DNA of 64,000 nt from an uncultured Microbacteriaceae bacterium (lineage in GTDB: Bacteria; Actinomycetota; Actinomycetes; Actinomycetales; Microbacteriaceae). The DNA lies in contig CANKXX010000006.1 in NCBI GenBank assembly GCA_947487835.1, forward strand, positions 1-64,000. The letters are read 5' to 3'. Below the pieces are notes generated by a model. That model did no database searches, was not told where the DNA came from, and saw only the letters and a program-made list of their open reading frames with translations. A program made the position numbers and the translations under genes. How positions within the stretch are numbered: position 1 is the stretch's first letter; each line of letters starts with the position of its first letter. Of this stretch, positions 52,749-61,354 are shown piece by piece.

Positions 52749-54926
52749 CTATTGTGCCGAGTGCCGGGCCTCTCCGGGCACCAGGGACAGCCGGCGCAGG
52801 AGCTGGGCGTTCACCGCGACGACCACGGTGGAGAGCGACATCAGGAGGGCGCCCACCTCCATCGGCAGCACGAAGCCGACCGGGGCGAGCACGCCCGCGG
52901 CGAGCGGCACGGAGAGCAGGTTGTAGCCCGCGGCCCACCAGAGGTTCTGCTTCATCTTCCGGTAGGCGGCGCGGGACAGGGTGATGACCGCGAGCACGGC
53001 GCGGGGGTCGTCGCCCGCGAGGATGACCCCGGCGGAGGCGACGGCCACGTCGGTGCCCGCGCCGATGGCGATGCCGACGTCGGCCTGGGCCAGCGCGGGG
53101 GCGTCGTTGACGCCGTCGCCCACCATCGCGACCCGGTGGCCCTCGGACTGCAGCTCGGCGACCTTCGCCGACTTGTCCTCCGGGCGGACGCCCGCGAACA
53201 CCCGCGAGATGCCCAGCTGACCCGCGACGGACCGGGCCACCTGCTCGGCGTCGCCGGTGATCATCACCACCTGCACGCCCCGCTCCTGCAGCTCCGCCAC
53301 GGCCTGCCGCGACTCCGGCCGCACCTCGTCGGCGAGCCCGATCGCGCCGATCACCCGGCCGTCGGCGAGGACGTGCAGGATGATCGCGCCCTCGTCCTGC
53401 CAGGGCGCGCTGGCGTCGAGCGGTGCGGCGCCGTGCTCGCGCAGCATGCCCGGTCCGCCGACGCTGATGCGCCGCCCGCCCACGGTGCCGCTGACGCCGA
53501 CCGCTGTCGAGGCCTGGAAGTCGGCGGCGCGGGGGACCCGGATGCCGCGGGTGCGGGCCGCGTCGACGATGGCCCGGGCGAGGGGATGCTCGCTGTCGGA
53601 CTCGACTGCTGCGGCGAGGGCCAGCACGGCGTCCTCGGCGGCGGTACCGCTGTCGGTGCCGCCGCCGGCAATGGCCGCGACGCGGGTCACGACGGGCTCG
53701 CCGCGGGTCAGGGTGCCCGTCTTGTCGAAGAGCACCGCGTCGACCGTGCGCATGCTCTCCAGCGCGAGGCGGTCCTTCACGAGGACGCCGGCCTTCGCCG
53801 CGCGCTCGGTCGAGATGGACACCACGAGCGGGATCGCGAGCCCGAGGGCGTGCGGGCACGCGATCACCAGCACGGTGATGGTGCGCACGATGGCGTCGTT
53901 CGGGCTGCCGAGCAGCGTCCAGGCGATTGCCGTCAGCACGCCGACGCCGAGCGCGAACCAGAACAGCCAGCCCGCGGCCGTGTCCGCGATGCGCTGGGCG
54001 CGGGACGACGAGTTCTGCGCCTCCGTGACCAGCCGCTGGATGCCCGCGAGCGCGGTGTCCTCGCCGACGGCCGTCACCCGCACCCGCAGCGCGGAGTCCG
54101 TGGCAACGGTTCCGGCCACGACGGCATCGCCGTTCGTGCGGGCCACCGGGCGCGACTCGCCCGTGATCATCGACTCGTCCACGTCCGCGGTGCCGTCGAC
54201 GACCTCGCCGTCGGCGGGCACCCGCGCCCCCGGCCGCACCAGCACGACGTCGCCCAGGCGCAGGTCGCCCGGCGCCACCGTCACGGTGCCGTCCCCCTCG
54301 ACGCGCTCCGCCTCGTCGGGCAGCAGCGCGGCGAGCGAGTCGAGCGCGGATGACGTCTGGGCGAGGGAACGCATCTCGATCCAGTGCCCGAGCAGCATGA
54401 TCACGATGAGGAGGGCGAGCTCCCACCAGAAGTCGAGCTCGTGGTCGATCAGGCCGAGGTTCGCGGCCCAGGACGCGAGGAACGCGACGGTGATGGCGAG
54501 CGCGATGAGCAGCATCATGCCCGGCTTGCGGGCCCGCAGCTCGCCGACCGCGCCCACGAGGAAGGGGCGCCCGCCCCACACGAACATGACTGTGCCGAGC
54601 ACGGGGGAGACCCACTCGATGCCGGGGACGTCGGGAAGCGGGTAGCCGAGGATCATCGCGAACATCGGGCTGAAGGCGACGACCGGGATCGCGATCAGCA
54701 GCATGATCCAGAACAGGCGGCGGAACTGTCCGACGTGGTCGCCATGTCCGCCGTGCCCGCCGTGCGCCCCGTGTCCGCCGTGCGGATCGTGCCCCTGGCG
54801 CGCGTCGTGGTGGTCGTGCGCCGAGTGCGCGTCGCGGCCGGGAGAGGCGCCGGCGGTGCCGTGCTCGCCCTGCGCCATCGCGTCGTGGGCGAGGGACTCG
54901 TGGGTCGTGTGCTGTGCTCCGTCCAT
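52749..54926 (-). CDS. Copper-exporting P1B-type ATPase (CopB-like, CPH motif)
   Basis: A 725-residue P-type ATPase from ATG 54926. A His-rich N-terminus (HDHHDARQGHDPHGGHG...) is the metal-binding region. The intramembrane site is CPH (VIACPHALGLAIP), the CopB-type form, rather than CPC. Catalytic motifs are complete: TGES, phosphorylated Asp in DKTGT, SEHPLA, GDGVNDAPAL. It exports copper (or silver) from the cytoplasm. A CsoR-like operator sits immediately upstream, so copper-dependent derepression is likely. An in-frame start further upstream overlaps that operator. Confidence 0.93.
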   Translation of the reverse strand: MDGAQHTTHESLAHDAMAQGEHGTAGASPGRDAHSAHDHHDARQGHDPHGGHGAHGGHGGHGDHVGQFRRLFWIMLLIAIPVVAFSPMFAMILGYPLPDVPGIEWVSPVLGTVMFVWGGRPFLVGAVGELRARKPGMMLLIALAITVAFLASWAANLGLIDHELDFWWELALLIVIMLLGHWIEMRSLAQTSSALDSLAALLPDEAERVEGDGTVTVAPGDLRLGDVVLVRPGARVPADGEVVDGTADVDESMITGESRPVARTNGDAVVAGTVATDSALRVRVTAVGEDTALAGIQRLVTEAQNSSSRAQRIADTAAGWLFWFALGVGVLTAIAWTLLGSPNDAIVRTITVLVIACPHALGLAIPLVVSISTERAAKAGVLVKDRLALESMRTVDAVLFDKTGTLTRGEPVVTRVAAIAGGGTDSGTAAEDAVLALAAAVESDSEHPLARAIVDAARTRGIRVPRAADFQASTAVGVSGTVGGRRISVGGPGMLREHGAAPLDASAPWQDEGAIILHVLADGRVIGAIGLADEVRPESRQAVAELQERGVQVVMITGDAEQVARSVAGQLGISRVFAGVRPEDKSAKVAELQSEGHRVAMVGDGVNDAPALAQADVGIAIGAGTDVAVASAGVILAGDDPRAVLAVITLSRAAYRKMKQNLWWAAGYNLLSVPLAAGVLAPVGFVLPMEVGALLMSLSTVVVAVNAQLLRRLSLVPGEARHSAQ

Positions 54927-54936
54927 GCCAGTACGG

Positions 54937-54954
54937 TATACCCCAGGGGGGTAC
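54937..54954. promoter_or_regulatory. CsoR-type copper operator
   Basis: Read on the minus strand, GGTACCCCCCTGGGGTATA is a G/C-tract dyad of the type GTACCCC...GGGGTAT bound by CsoR/RicR repressors. It lies 10 bp upstream of the copper ATPase start, in its promoter. Confidence 0.7.
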
Positions 54955-55005
54955 CGAGTCAACAGTTGGATCCATGCTGTTTCCCCTCCCTCGCAAGACC
55001 GTTTA

Positions 55006-55035
55006 CTTGACGCTTCAAGCATCGCGGCATACGAT
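55006..55035 (+). promoter_or_regulatory. ribA promoter with overlapping dyad
   Basis: TTGACG (55007-55012), 17 bp, TACGAT (55030-55035) is a strong sigma-70-like promoter. The -35 is covered by the dyad CTTGA-CGCT-TCAAG (55006-55019), and ACGCTTCAA recurs at 55042-55050, so a regulator probably binds here. The regulator is unknown. Confidence 0.55.
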
Positions 55036-55065
55036 CGCTTTACGCTTCAACCAAAGGAAGAGACG

Positions 55066-55812
55066 ATGACGATCGACTGCCTCGCCCCGCGCCGCCCGGA
55101 CGTGAACCCGTTCGTGGTGCCATCGGGGGCGACGGATGCCGTTGACGACGGGTCGCGCGGGCGCAGGGAGTCGACCACCGGCCCCGTCGCCGTCGTCCGC
55201 ACCCGCGTGACCGTGCCCCTGCGCTTCCCCGACGGGTACGCGACGACGGCCGAGATCGTCACGTTCCGCGGCCTCGTCGACGGTCAGGAGCACCTGCTCC
55301 TCGGGCTCGGCGACTGGGAGGGCGCGGTGGCGCGCTCCGCCATCGGTGGCCAGGCGCCCCTCGTGCGGCCGCACAGCGAGTGCCTGACCGGCGACGTCTT
55401 CGGCTCCGAGCGCTGCGACTGCGGCCCTCAGCTGCGGGAGGCGGTCGAGCGGATCGCAGCGGTCGGCGGCTTCCTGCTCTACCTCCGCCAGGAGGGCCGC
55501 GGCATCGGCCTGTACGCCAAGCTCGACGCGTACGCCCTGCAGGACGCGGGCCTCGACACCTACGAGGCGAACCGCGCGCTCGGTCGCGGCGAGGACGAGC
55601 GTGACTACCGCGCCGCCGCGAAGATGCTGCGGGCTGTCGGCGTCGACAGCATCCGGCTGCTGAGCAACAACCCGGACAAGGCCGCGCAGCTCGAGGCGTT
55701 CGGCGTGACGGTGACCGAGCGCGTCCCCACGGCCGTCCACCTCTCCGAGGCGAACTCCCGCTACCTCGAGGCCAAGCGCGACCACACCGGCCACACCCTC
55801 AGCCTGGGCTGA
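55066..55812 (+). CDS. ribA: GTP cyclohydrolase II
   Basis: A 248-residue RibA. The zinc ligands are Cys106, Cys117 and Cys119 in SECLTGDVFGSERCDCG, and the active-site loop is LYLRQEGRGIGLYAKL with the following YEANRALG. The C-terminal RLLSNNPDKAAQLEAFGV is also typical. It makes 2,5-diamino-6-ribosylamino-pyrimidinone 5'-phosphate, the first step of riboflavin synthesis. It is a stand-alone RibA with no RibB domain and an N-terminal ~40-residue unstructured part. ATG 55066 has AAAGGAAG upstream. Confidence 0.95.
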   Translation: MTIDCLAPRRPDVNPFVVPSGATDAVDDGSRGRRESTTGPVAVVRTRVTVPLRFPDGYATTAEIVTFRGLVDGQEHLLLGLGDWEGAVARSAIGGQAPLVRPHSECLTGDVFGSERCDCGPQLREAVERIAAVGGFLLYLRQEGRGIGLYAKLDAYALQDAGLDTYEANRALGRGEDERDYRAAAKMLRAVGVDSIRLLSNNPDKAAQLEAFGVTVTERVPTAVHLSEANSRYLEAKRDHTGHTLSLG

Positions 55813-55898
55813 CCGCCCGCCCCGGCCTCGCACGACCGGCGCGACCCTGCATACGGACACCCGACCACCCTGACCACCCCGACGAGGGAGACGACCCC

Positions 55899-56768
55899 AT
55901 GACCGACACCACCGACCTCCTCGCGGCCAGCACCGGGATGGGCGCCGTGACCCTGCGGGTCGCCGACCTCGACCGGATGATCGCCTACTACCGCGACGGG
56001 ATCCGGCTGGAACTGCTCGTGCAGGAGAGCGGTCGCGCCGTGCTCGGTCGCGGCAGCACGCCGATCGTGCTGCTCGAGCGCGCACCGGAGCTGAAGCACG
56101 CGGCACCCGGCTCCGCGGGGCTGTTCCACACCGCGATCCTCTTCGACACGAAGGAGGACCTCGCGGCGTCCCTCTACTCCGTCGCCACCCGGTACCCGAA
56201 CACGTTCACGGGCAGCGCCGACCACCTGGTGAGCATCGCGTTCTACCTGGCCGACCCCGAGGGCAACGGGGTGGAGCTGTACTGGGACCGCGACCGCACG
56301 GAGTGGTCCTGGACGCACGGGCAGATCGAGATGGACTCGCTCTACGTCGACCCGAACGGCTTCCTCCGCGAGAACGTGACGGAGGCGGCCCTCGACGCCG
56401 CGCTGCAGCGACCGGGCCGGGTCGGCCACGTGCACCTGTCCGTAGGGGACGTGCCCAGTGCGCGCGCGTTCTACGTCGACCGGCTCGGGTTCTCCACCAC
56501 CGCGGCGCTCGGCGGCTCCGCGCTGTTCGTGAGCGCCGGCGGCTACCACCACCACATGGCGATGAACGTGTGGAACTCGCGGGGCGCCGGTCGCCGCGCG
56601 CCCGCGCTGGGTCTCGGACTGGTGCGCATCGAGGTGCCGACGGACGACGACCTCGGTGCGCTGACCGAGCGGATGCGCCACTACGGCGTCGAGACCCGGG
56701 ACGACGGCCGCTCGGTGCGCTTCGACGACCCGTGGGCGAACCTTATAGAAGTGCGTGTCGCCCGGTAA
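55899..56768 (+). CDS. VOC-family extradiol dioxygenase/glyoxalase-fold protein (CatE-like)
   Basis: A 289-residue protein made of two VOC half-barrels, starting VTLRVADLDRMIAYYRDGI and VGHVHLSVGDVPSARAFYVD. Metal-ligand candidates are His in GLFHTAILF and HVHLS and Glu in GVELYWDR. Similar proteins are called catechol 2,3-dioxygenase-like (CatE). It lies 86 bp after ribA; co-transcription is possible, but a role in riboflavin metabolism is not implied. Confidence 0.85.
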   Translation: MTDTTDLLAASTGMGAVTLRVADLDRMIAYYRDGIRLELLVQESGRAVLGRGSTPIVLLERAPELKHAAPGSAGLFHTAILFDTKEDLAASLYSVATRYPNTFTGSADHLVSIAFYLADPEGNGVELYWDRDRTEWSWTHGQIEMDSLYVDPNGFLRENVTEAALDAALQRPGRVGHVHLSVGDVPSARAFYVDRLGFSTTAALGGSALFVSAGGYHHHMAMNVWNSRGAGRRAPALGLGLVRIEVPTDDDLGALTERMRHYGVETRDDGRSVRFDDPWANLIEVRVAR

Positions 56769-56854
56769 AGCACCACGGGAACATCAGCTTGAATCCGGGA
56801 GAATAGCGTGCGTGGCGAAACGCTGCACGTCACGCAAAACCAGGAGGGCGGCGG

Positions 56855-57169
56855 ATGGGGAAGCTGTACTACGGAGCGGCACGCTACGAGGTCGAGTTCG
56901 AGGACCGCGTGCTTGCGCACCTGCAGCTCGTGATGACCGGGAAGCTCCGACGTTCGGAGGCGTTCCTGCTGTCCTGGGCGATCTCCCCCGAGCGGGGTAG
57001 CGGCCGGTCGATGGTCTGGATCCATCCCACGACCGACCTGCACTTCGAGTTCGCCGGCAGCGGCCGCCCGTCCGTGAACCGCGAGTGGCTCGAGCGTCTC
57101 GCCATCCTCGCGAACACGGCCACCGGCCTGTACGTCACGCCCGAGGGCGACCTGCAAGCCGATAAGTGA
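56855..57169 (+). CDS. Small conserved Microbacteriaceae-type protein (DUF7882-like)
   Basis: A 104-residue protein beginning MGKLYYGAARYEVEFEDRVL and containing KLRRSEAFLLSW and SMVWIHPTTDLHFEF. This pattern resembles a small family common in Microbacteriaceae, sometimes mislabelled ATP-dependent DNA ligase. No catalytic motif is visible. ATG 56855 follows GGAGGGCGGCGG. Its presence supports the proposed host family. Confidence 0.75.
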   Translation: MGKLYYGAARYEVEFEDRVLAHLQLVMTGKLRRSEAFLLSWAISPERGSGRSMVWIHPTTDLHFEFAGSGRPSVNREWLERLAILANTATGLYVTPEGDLQADK

Positions 57170-57217
57170 TCCGTCCCCCCGAAGGTATTCGTCAAGAGGC
57201 GCCAGGGACCGACGAGA

Positions 57218-57248
57218 ACCGCCCCGCTCACAGCGTGAACGGGGCGGT
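57218..57248. terminator. Bidirectional terminator
   Basis: ACCGCCCCG and CGGGGCGGT (9-bp stem) enclose a second short stem TCAC/GTGA. It lies between the convergent DUF7882-like and small membrane protein genes. Confidence 0.8.
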
Positions 57249-57263
57249 GGCGAACGCGGTGCG

Positions 57264-57545
57264 TCAGCTGCGGTGGTCGGCGTTCAGCCGGGCCCGGTCG
57301 TAGCTGCCTGACTTGGCGAGACCGCGGCTGATCATGTAGCCGACGGCGAGGATGCTGACGTAGAGCCAGGCGTGGTTGGCATCGAAGCCGGACCCGTCCT
57401 CGTTCTCGTCCACGACGGCGGAGGCGATGAGCACGCCGAGCGCGACGACGATGAACACATAGAGCTCGGTGGTCTTCAGCGAACCCTTGGTCTCCGTGGC
57501 GACGCCGAGCGTCCTGGATGCGTGAGTATCGGTGGTGTTGGACAT
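57264..57545 (-). CDS. Small two-helix membrane protein
   Basis: A 93-residue protein with two hydrophobic segments (LYVFIVVALGVLIASAVV and AWLYVSILAVGYMI) joined by an acidic loop. It resembles small actinobacterial membrane proteins of unknown function. ATG 57545 has AGGGAGT upstream. A C6/G6 hairpin (57570-57585) lies just before it. Confidence 0.75.
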   Translation of the reverse strand: MSNTTDTHASRTLGVATETKGSLKTTELYVFIVVALGVLIASAVVDENEDGSGFDANHAWLYVSILAVGYMISRGLAKSGSYDRARLNADHRS

Positions 57546-57673
57546 GCTGGTACTCCCTGTACTTGCGGACCCCCCGAACGGGGGGCTTCACCAGTTCTAA
57601 CCTCTGCTCCGCGGATCTCGACAATCCGCCCGGAGGGCTAGCCAGCGGCACCGATCGTGCGGTATCCCGCGCC

Positions 57674-57745
57674 CGGACGCGAGCTGATGTCCCGACGCGG
57701 GGCGCTGTCCGGACGCGAGGCGCTGTGCGGACGCGCTGCGCTCTC
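57674..57745. repeat. Four degenerate tandem 18-bp units
   Basis: Four consecutive 18-bp units beginning CGGACGCG or CCGACGCG (for example CGGACGCGAGGCGCTGTG) occupy the region just downstream of the phytochrome gene stop. No coding frame with support crosses them. Confidence 0.6.
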
Positions 57746-57771
57746 CGCGCGGGAGTCTGGGCCGCTCCGCG

Positions 57772-59769
57772 CTAGTCGGACACCCGGTCCTTGCCGGAGC
57801 GCTTCGCCCGGTACATCGCGGAGTCGGCCCGTCCGAGCAGGCTGTCCGGGGTGTCGAGGTGCGTCGCCGTCGCCACGCCGACCGACGCGGTGACCCGCAG
57901 CGGCGTGCCGTCGATGTCGAGGGGATGCTGCAGCGCCCCGAGCACGCGCTCGGCCGTTTTCCTCGCCCCGTGCTCCCCGGTGTTCTCGCACAGGACCACG
58001 AACTCGTCGCCGCCGAAGCGGGCCAGCGTGTCCGACGCGCGCGTCGCCGAGGAGATGCGCTCGGCGATCTGCTGCAGCACGGTGTCGCCTCCGCCGTGCC
58101 CCTGCGAGTCGTTGATCGCCTTGAACGAGTCGATGTCGATGAACAGCACGGCCACGTGCCCGCCGCGCAGATCGCCGGAGAGGGCGCGCTGGAGGCGCTC
58201 GATGAACAGGCGCCGGTTCGGCAGGCCGGTGAGGGCGTCATGCAGGCCGAGGTGGGCCAGCGCGGCCTCCGCCTGCCGCATAACCGCGCTGTCCAGGTCC
58301 CGCCCCAGCTCGACCGCCGCGACGTCGAGCCCGCGCCAGGGCTCCGCCCGACCGGACACGCTGGCGCTCCAGGACGAGAAGGAGTTGCGCGGCGAGAGGA
58401 TCGAGTCCCGGTTCGACTCGGACTGGTCGCCCAGCCACCGCGTCGTCTCGGTGATCTCCGGGCGGAACCAGGCGAGGTAGTCCCCGTGCCCGCCGAAGGG
58501 CACGACCACCGCGCCGGCGACCGAGGGCACGATCTCGGCGAGCTCGGGGTGCTCCAGCTCGAAGGACTCCGTCGCCAGCGGGAGGTGGTCGCCGGCGCGC
58601 AGACGCTCGAGCAGCAGGGCGATCCGGTCCGGCTCGGGGGTGCTACCCACGGTGGATAGGATGCCGTCGCTGCAGAGGGCGGCGCCCGCCGCCGGGACGA
58701 GGTCGAGCAGCGTCACGGGTCCGTGCAGGAGCGACTGCACCGTGTCGTCGTCGGAGGTGAACTGACCGACGAGGCGGGTGCGCAGCGCGAGCAGCTCGGT
58801 GTCGCGGGTGAGGCGGGCGATCTCCGCCATCGCGCTGAGCTGCAGGGCGACCTGGTTGCTGAACACCTCGAGTCCGCGGCGCAGCGTGTACGGCAGCCGG
58901 CGCGGGGTGCGGTGGGCGCACGTGATCATCCCGATCAGCTCGCCGTTGAAGATGAGCGAGAAGGACAGAGTGGACGCCTGACCCATGTTGCGCATGAACT
59001 GCAGATGATGGGGCGAGACGGCGCGCAGCTCGGCGTAGCTCAGGTCCAGCGGCTCGCCGAGGACCGGTCCGCTCTCGGGCAGCACCGGCTGCGGGGCGTC
59101 CGCCGTCGAGAAGATGGTGCGGGACAGCTTCGCGAGGTACAGCTCCCGCGCCTGGGCCGGGATGTCGGAGGCCGGGTAGTGCAGCCCGAGGTACGGCTCC
59201 ATGGAGTCGTCCGCGCGCACCTCGGCCACGACCTGGCCGTGCGCGTCCGGATGGAAGTGGTAGATCATCACGCGGTCGAAGCCGGTCAGCGTCGCGAGCT
59301 CGCGGGCGGCATCCGCCCACAGCTCCTCCCGGCTCCGCAGCGCGGCCAGCCGGTTCACCGCGGCGTACACCATGGGCGGCGTGGCGAAGTCCTCCGCGGG
59401 CAGCTCCGGCTCGAGCTCGAGCACCACGAGCCCGTCGACCCGGTGCACGATGCCGTCGAACCGGCGTCCACCGACCTCGACCGGCACGGGGTTCGCCGCG
59501 CCGCCACTGCCGCTCAGCACCGCCGAGAGCGCGTCGACCGTGTCCGGGCCCAGCAGGTCGGCGAGGGGGCGGCCGAGCAGCTCCCCCGCCTCGATGCCGA
59601 GCACGGATCCACAGCTCGCGCTTCCCTGCGCGACGACCCAGGTGTCCTCGAGCGCGGTCAGCAGCACGCCGTGGGGCTGCACCAGACCGGGCCTGCGGAT
59701 GAGCTCCCGCGAGCAGTTGTCGAGTCGGGTCTGCTCGGCGGCGGTGACGGGGATCGCGGGGGTGGTCAT
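57772..59769 (-). CDS. bphP: Bacteriophytochrome with GGDEF output (PAS-GAF-PHY-GGDEF)
   Basis: A 665-residue photoreceptor. The N-terminal biliverdin-attaching Cys is Cys19 in LDNCSRELIRRPG, followed by VQPHGVLL (PAS). The GAF domain shows YPASDIPAQAREL (Asp202-Ile-Pro) and SPHHLQFMRNMG with His255 and His286. The PHY tongue has WFRPE (434) and SPRNSFSSW (459). The GGDEF domain runs from about residue 509, with active GGDEF at 586 and an inhibitory RxxD I-site (RASD) 5 residues upstream. It should synthesise c-di-GMP under red/far-red control. There is no EAL domain. ATG 59769 overlaps the heme oxygenase stop by 4 bp. Confidence 0.93.
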   Translation of the reverse strand: MTTPAIPVTAAEQTRLDNCSRELIRRPGLVQPHGVLLTALEDTWVVAQGSASCGSVLGIEAGELLGRPLADLLGPDTVDALSAVLSGSGGAANPVPVEVGGRRFDGIVHRVDGLVVLELEPELPAEDFATPPMVYAAVNRLAALRSREELWADAARELATLTGFDRVMIYHFHPDAHGQVVAEVRADDSMEPYLGLHYPASDIPAQARELYLAKLSRTIFSTADAPQPVLPESGPVLGEPLDLSYAELRAVSPHHLQFMRNMGQASTLSFSLIFNGELIGMITCAHRTPRRLPYTLRRGLEVFSNQVALQLSAMAEIARLTRDTELLALRTRLVGQFTSDDDTVQSLLHGPVTLLDLVPAAGAALCSDGILSTVGSTPEPDRIALLLERLRAGDHLPLATESFELEHPELAEIVPSVAGAVVVPFGGHGDYLAWFRPEITETTRWLGDQSESNRDSILSPRNSFSSWSASVSGRAEPWRGLDVAAVELGRDLDSAVMRQAEAALAHLGLHDALTGLPNRRLFIERLQRALSGDLRGGHVAVLFIDIDSFKAINDSQGHGGGDTVLQQIAERISSATRASDTLARFGGDEFVVLCENTGEHGARKTAERVLGALQHPLDIDGTPLRVTASVGVATATHLDTPDSLLGRADSAMYRAKRSGKDRVSD

Positions 59770-60413
59770 CGCGCCACCGCCGGTTGCGGTGCGACGGCGA
59801 CCTGCTTCTCGAAGGCGAGGAAGGTGATCCGGGCACCCTCGACGACGGCATCCGCGTCGCCGCCCCCGTTTCCGTCGCCGTAGCGGCGGAGCGCCTGGGT
59901 GAGCGTTCGCCAGGGGGAGGGGTGCTCCCGCCCGGCGCTGTCGAAGAAGGCCGTGGGGACGTCGCCGATGGCCGAGCGGATGGCCGGTCCGAGGATGCGC
60001 CCGCCGAGGGAGGACCCCTCCGTCACGTAGAGGCAGCCCAGGGCGCCCGGGAAGGAGTCGATGCCCGCGAGGGCATCCGCGCGGTCCGGAACGGGGGCCT
60101 CGAGCGCCTCCAGGTCCGAGGCGAGGAGATCGGAGCGGCGGTGGCCGGCCAGGTCGATGCCGAGACCGGCCCACTGCTCGGACCAGTCGTGCCGCGCGAG
60201 CCGGGCCTCGACCGCCGAGTGGAACCCGTGCAGTCGCTGCAGGAGGACCGTGTACTCCTCGCGGGCGCGGATGGAGCCGGGGAGCCCGGTCGCGGCCTCC
60301 ACCCGGGCGTGCAGGGACGCCGTCTCGCGGCGGAGCCGCGCGGGCAGGCCCTCGTTCTCGGTCGTCCGCGTCCGCCGCGGGTTCTCGATCCCGATCATCT
60401 GTGCAGCCGCCAT
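59766..60413 (-). CDS. bphO: Biliverdin-producing heme oxygenase
   Basis: A 215-residue heme oxygenase. The proximal His region is TASLHARVEAATGLPGS, and the distal glycine helix is LYVTEGSSLGGRILG. It opens heme to biliverdin, the chromophore of the phytochrome encoded immediately downstream (4-bp overlap). The N-terminal ~25 residues are variable; ATG 60413 or ATG 60398 (MIGIEN...) may both serve. Confidence 0.92.
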   Translation of the reverse strand: MAAAQMIGIENPRRTRTTENEGLPARLRRETASLHARVEAATGLPGSIRAREEYTVLLQRLHGFHSAVEARLARHDWSEQWAGLGIDLAGHRRSDLLASDLEALEAPVPDRADALAGIDSFPGALGCLYVTEGSSLGGRILGPAIRSAIGDVPTAFFDSAGREHPSPWRTLTQALRRYGDGNGGGDADAVVEGARITFLAFEKQVAVAPQPAVAR

Positions 60414-60599
60414 GGCGTCGTCCTTTCCGGGCGGGCCCGTCCCCCGGCACGCGTGGTCGGCGGCCGTCTCCCGGCGCGCGTGCTGTCGTCCCCGGCGTTC
60501 CCCACAGGAGCGCCGGACAGAAGCGGCGCACTTCGGGCAGGCTTCCGGTCTAGCACCCGCGGAGAGGCGGGTCCAGTCCGACGCGCGCCCGGCGCGGCT

Positions 60600-61346
60600 C
60601 TATCCGGGGGCGCCGGCGGCGCCTGCGGCGTCGGCCCGGATCACGCGGCGGGCGATGCGCACGTCGGGTCCGAGCCGGGAGAGGTGGGCCGCGAGGTCGT
60701 CCGCGGCGGCGAGGAGCGCCTCGTCCGTCATCGGCTCGAGCGCATCGAGGATGAACAGTGCGGCGGTCGTGTCGTCGCGCAGCGCGGTGCGACGCCCCTG
60801 GCGCCAGTTCCAGCGGCGGCAGGTGACGCCGGCATCGTCGCACCACACGACCTCGCCGGGCTCGGGATGCTCGACGGCGGAGACCCCGTCCGCCACCGTG
60901 TCGAACGGCTCGGTTCCCGTCGCACGGATCAGCCGCGGCGCGCCGGCGTAGGAGCCGAGGTCCTCACCGCCGAGGGGCACCCGGTGCAGCACGGAGACGG
61001 CGTTGTAGATGTCGGTGAGCCGGTTCACCCGCGGCAGGCCCGCCTCGGCGCGGCGCAGGAGCGCCTCGAGGCTGTTCCGGGTGCGCTGCGGCTTCGCGCC
61101 GAACGCGCGGTACGCGTCCCGCCAGGCCGCGACGTGGGGGATGTCCTCGACCCGCTGGTCCGCCAGTGCGGCCCGCGCGGCCGCCTCCGCCTGCTGCAGC
61201 AGCGCGTCGCTCGCCGCGTCGCTCCCGCCCGGCACGATGCCGTCCGCGGCGAGCAGCGCGGCCCGGTAGTCGGGCCGCAGCGTGAACACGGCGGGGTCGA
61301 CGCTGCCGCCGTCGAGGAACTCCTGCACCGTTCCGGGGTCGGTCAT
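60600..61346 (-). CDS. B3/4-domain protein (PheT editing-domain-like)
   Basis: A 248-residue stand-alone B3/4 domain, related to the editing domain of phenylalanyl-tRNA synthetase beta. Family marks are WRDAYRAFGAKPQRTRNSLEALLRR and VNRLTDIYNAVSVLHRVPLGGEDL. Such proteins may edit mis-charged tRNA or bind a related ligand. It ends an operon with the XRE-cupin regulator, 8 bp away. Confidence 0.85.
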   Translation of the reverse strand: MTDPGTVQEFLDGGSVDPAVFTLRPDYRAALLAADGIVPGGSDAASDALLQQAEAAARAALADQRVEDIPHVAAWRDAYRAFGAKPQRTRNSLEALLRRAEAGLPRVNRLTDIYNAVSVLHRVPLGGEDLGSYAGAPRLIRATGTEPFDTVADGVSAVEHPEPGEVVWCDDAGVTCRRWNWRQGRRTALRDDTTAALFILDALEPMTDEALLAAADDLAAHLSRLGPDVRIARRVIRADAAGAAGAPG

Positions 61347-61354
61347 TCGCGCTC

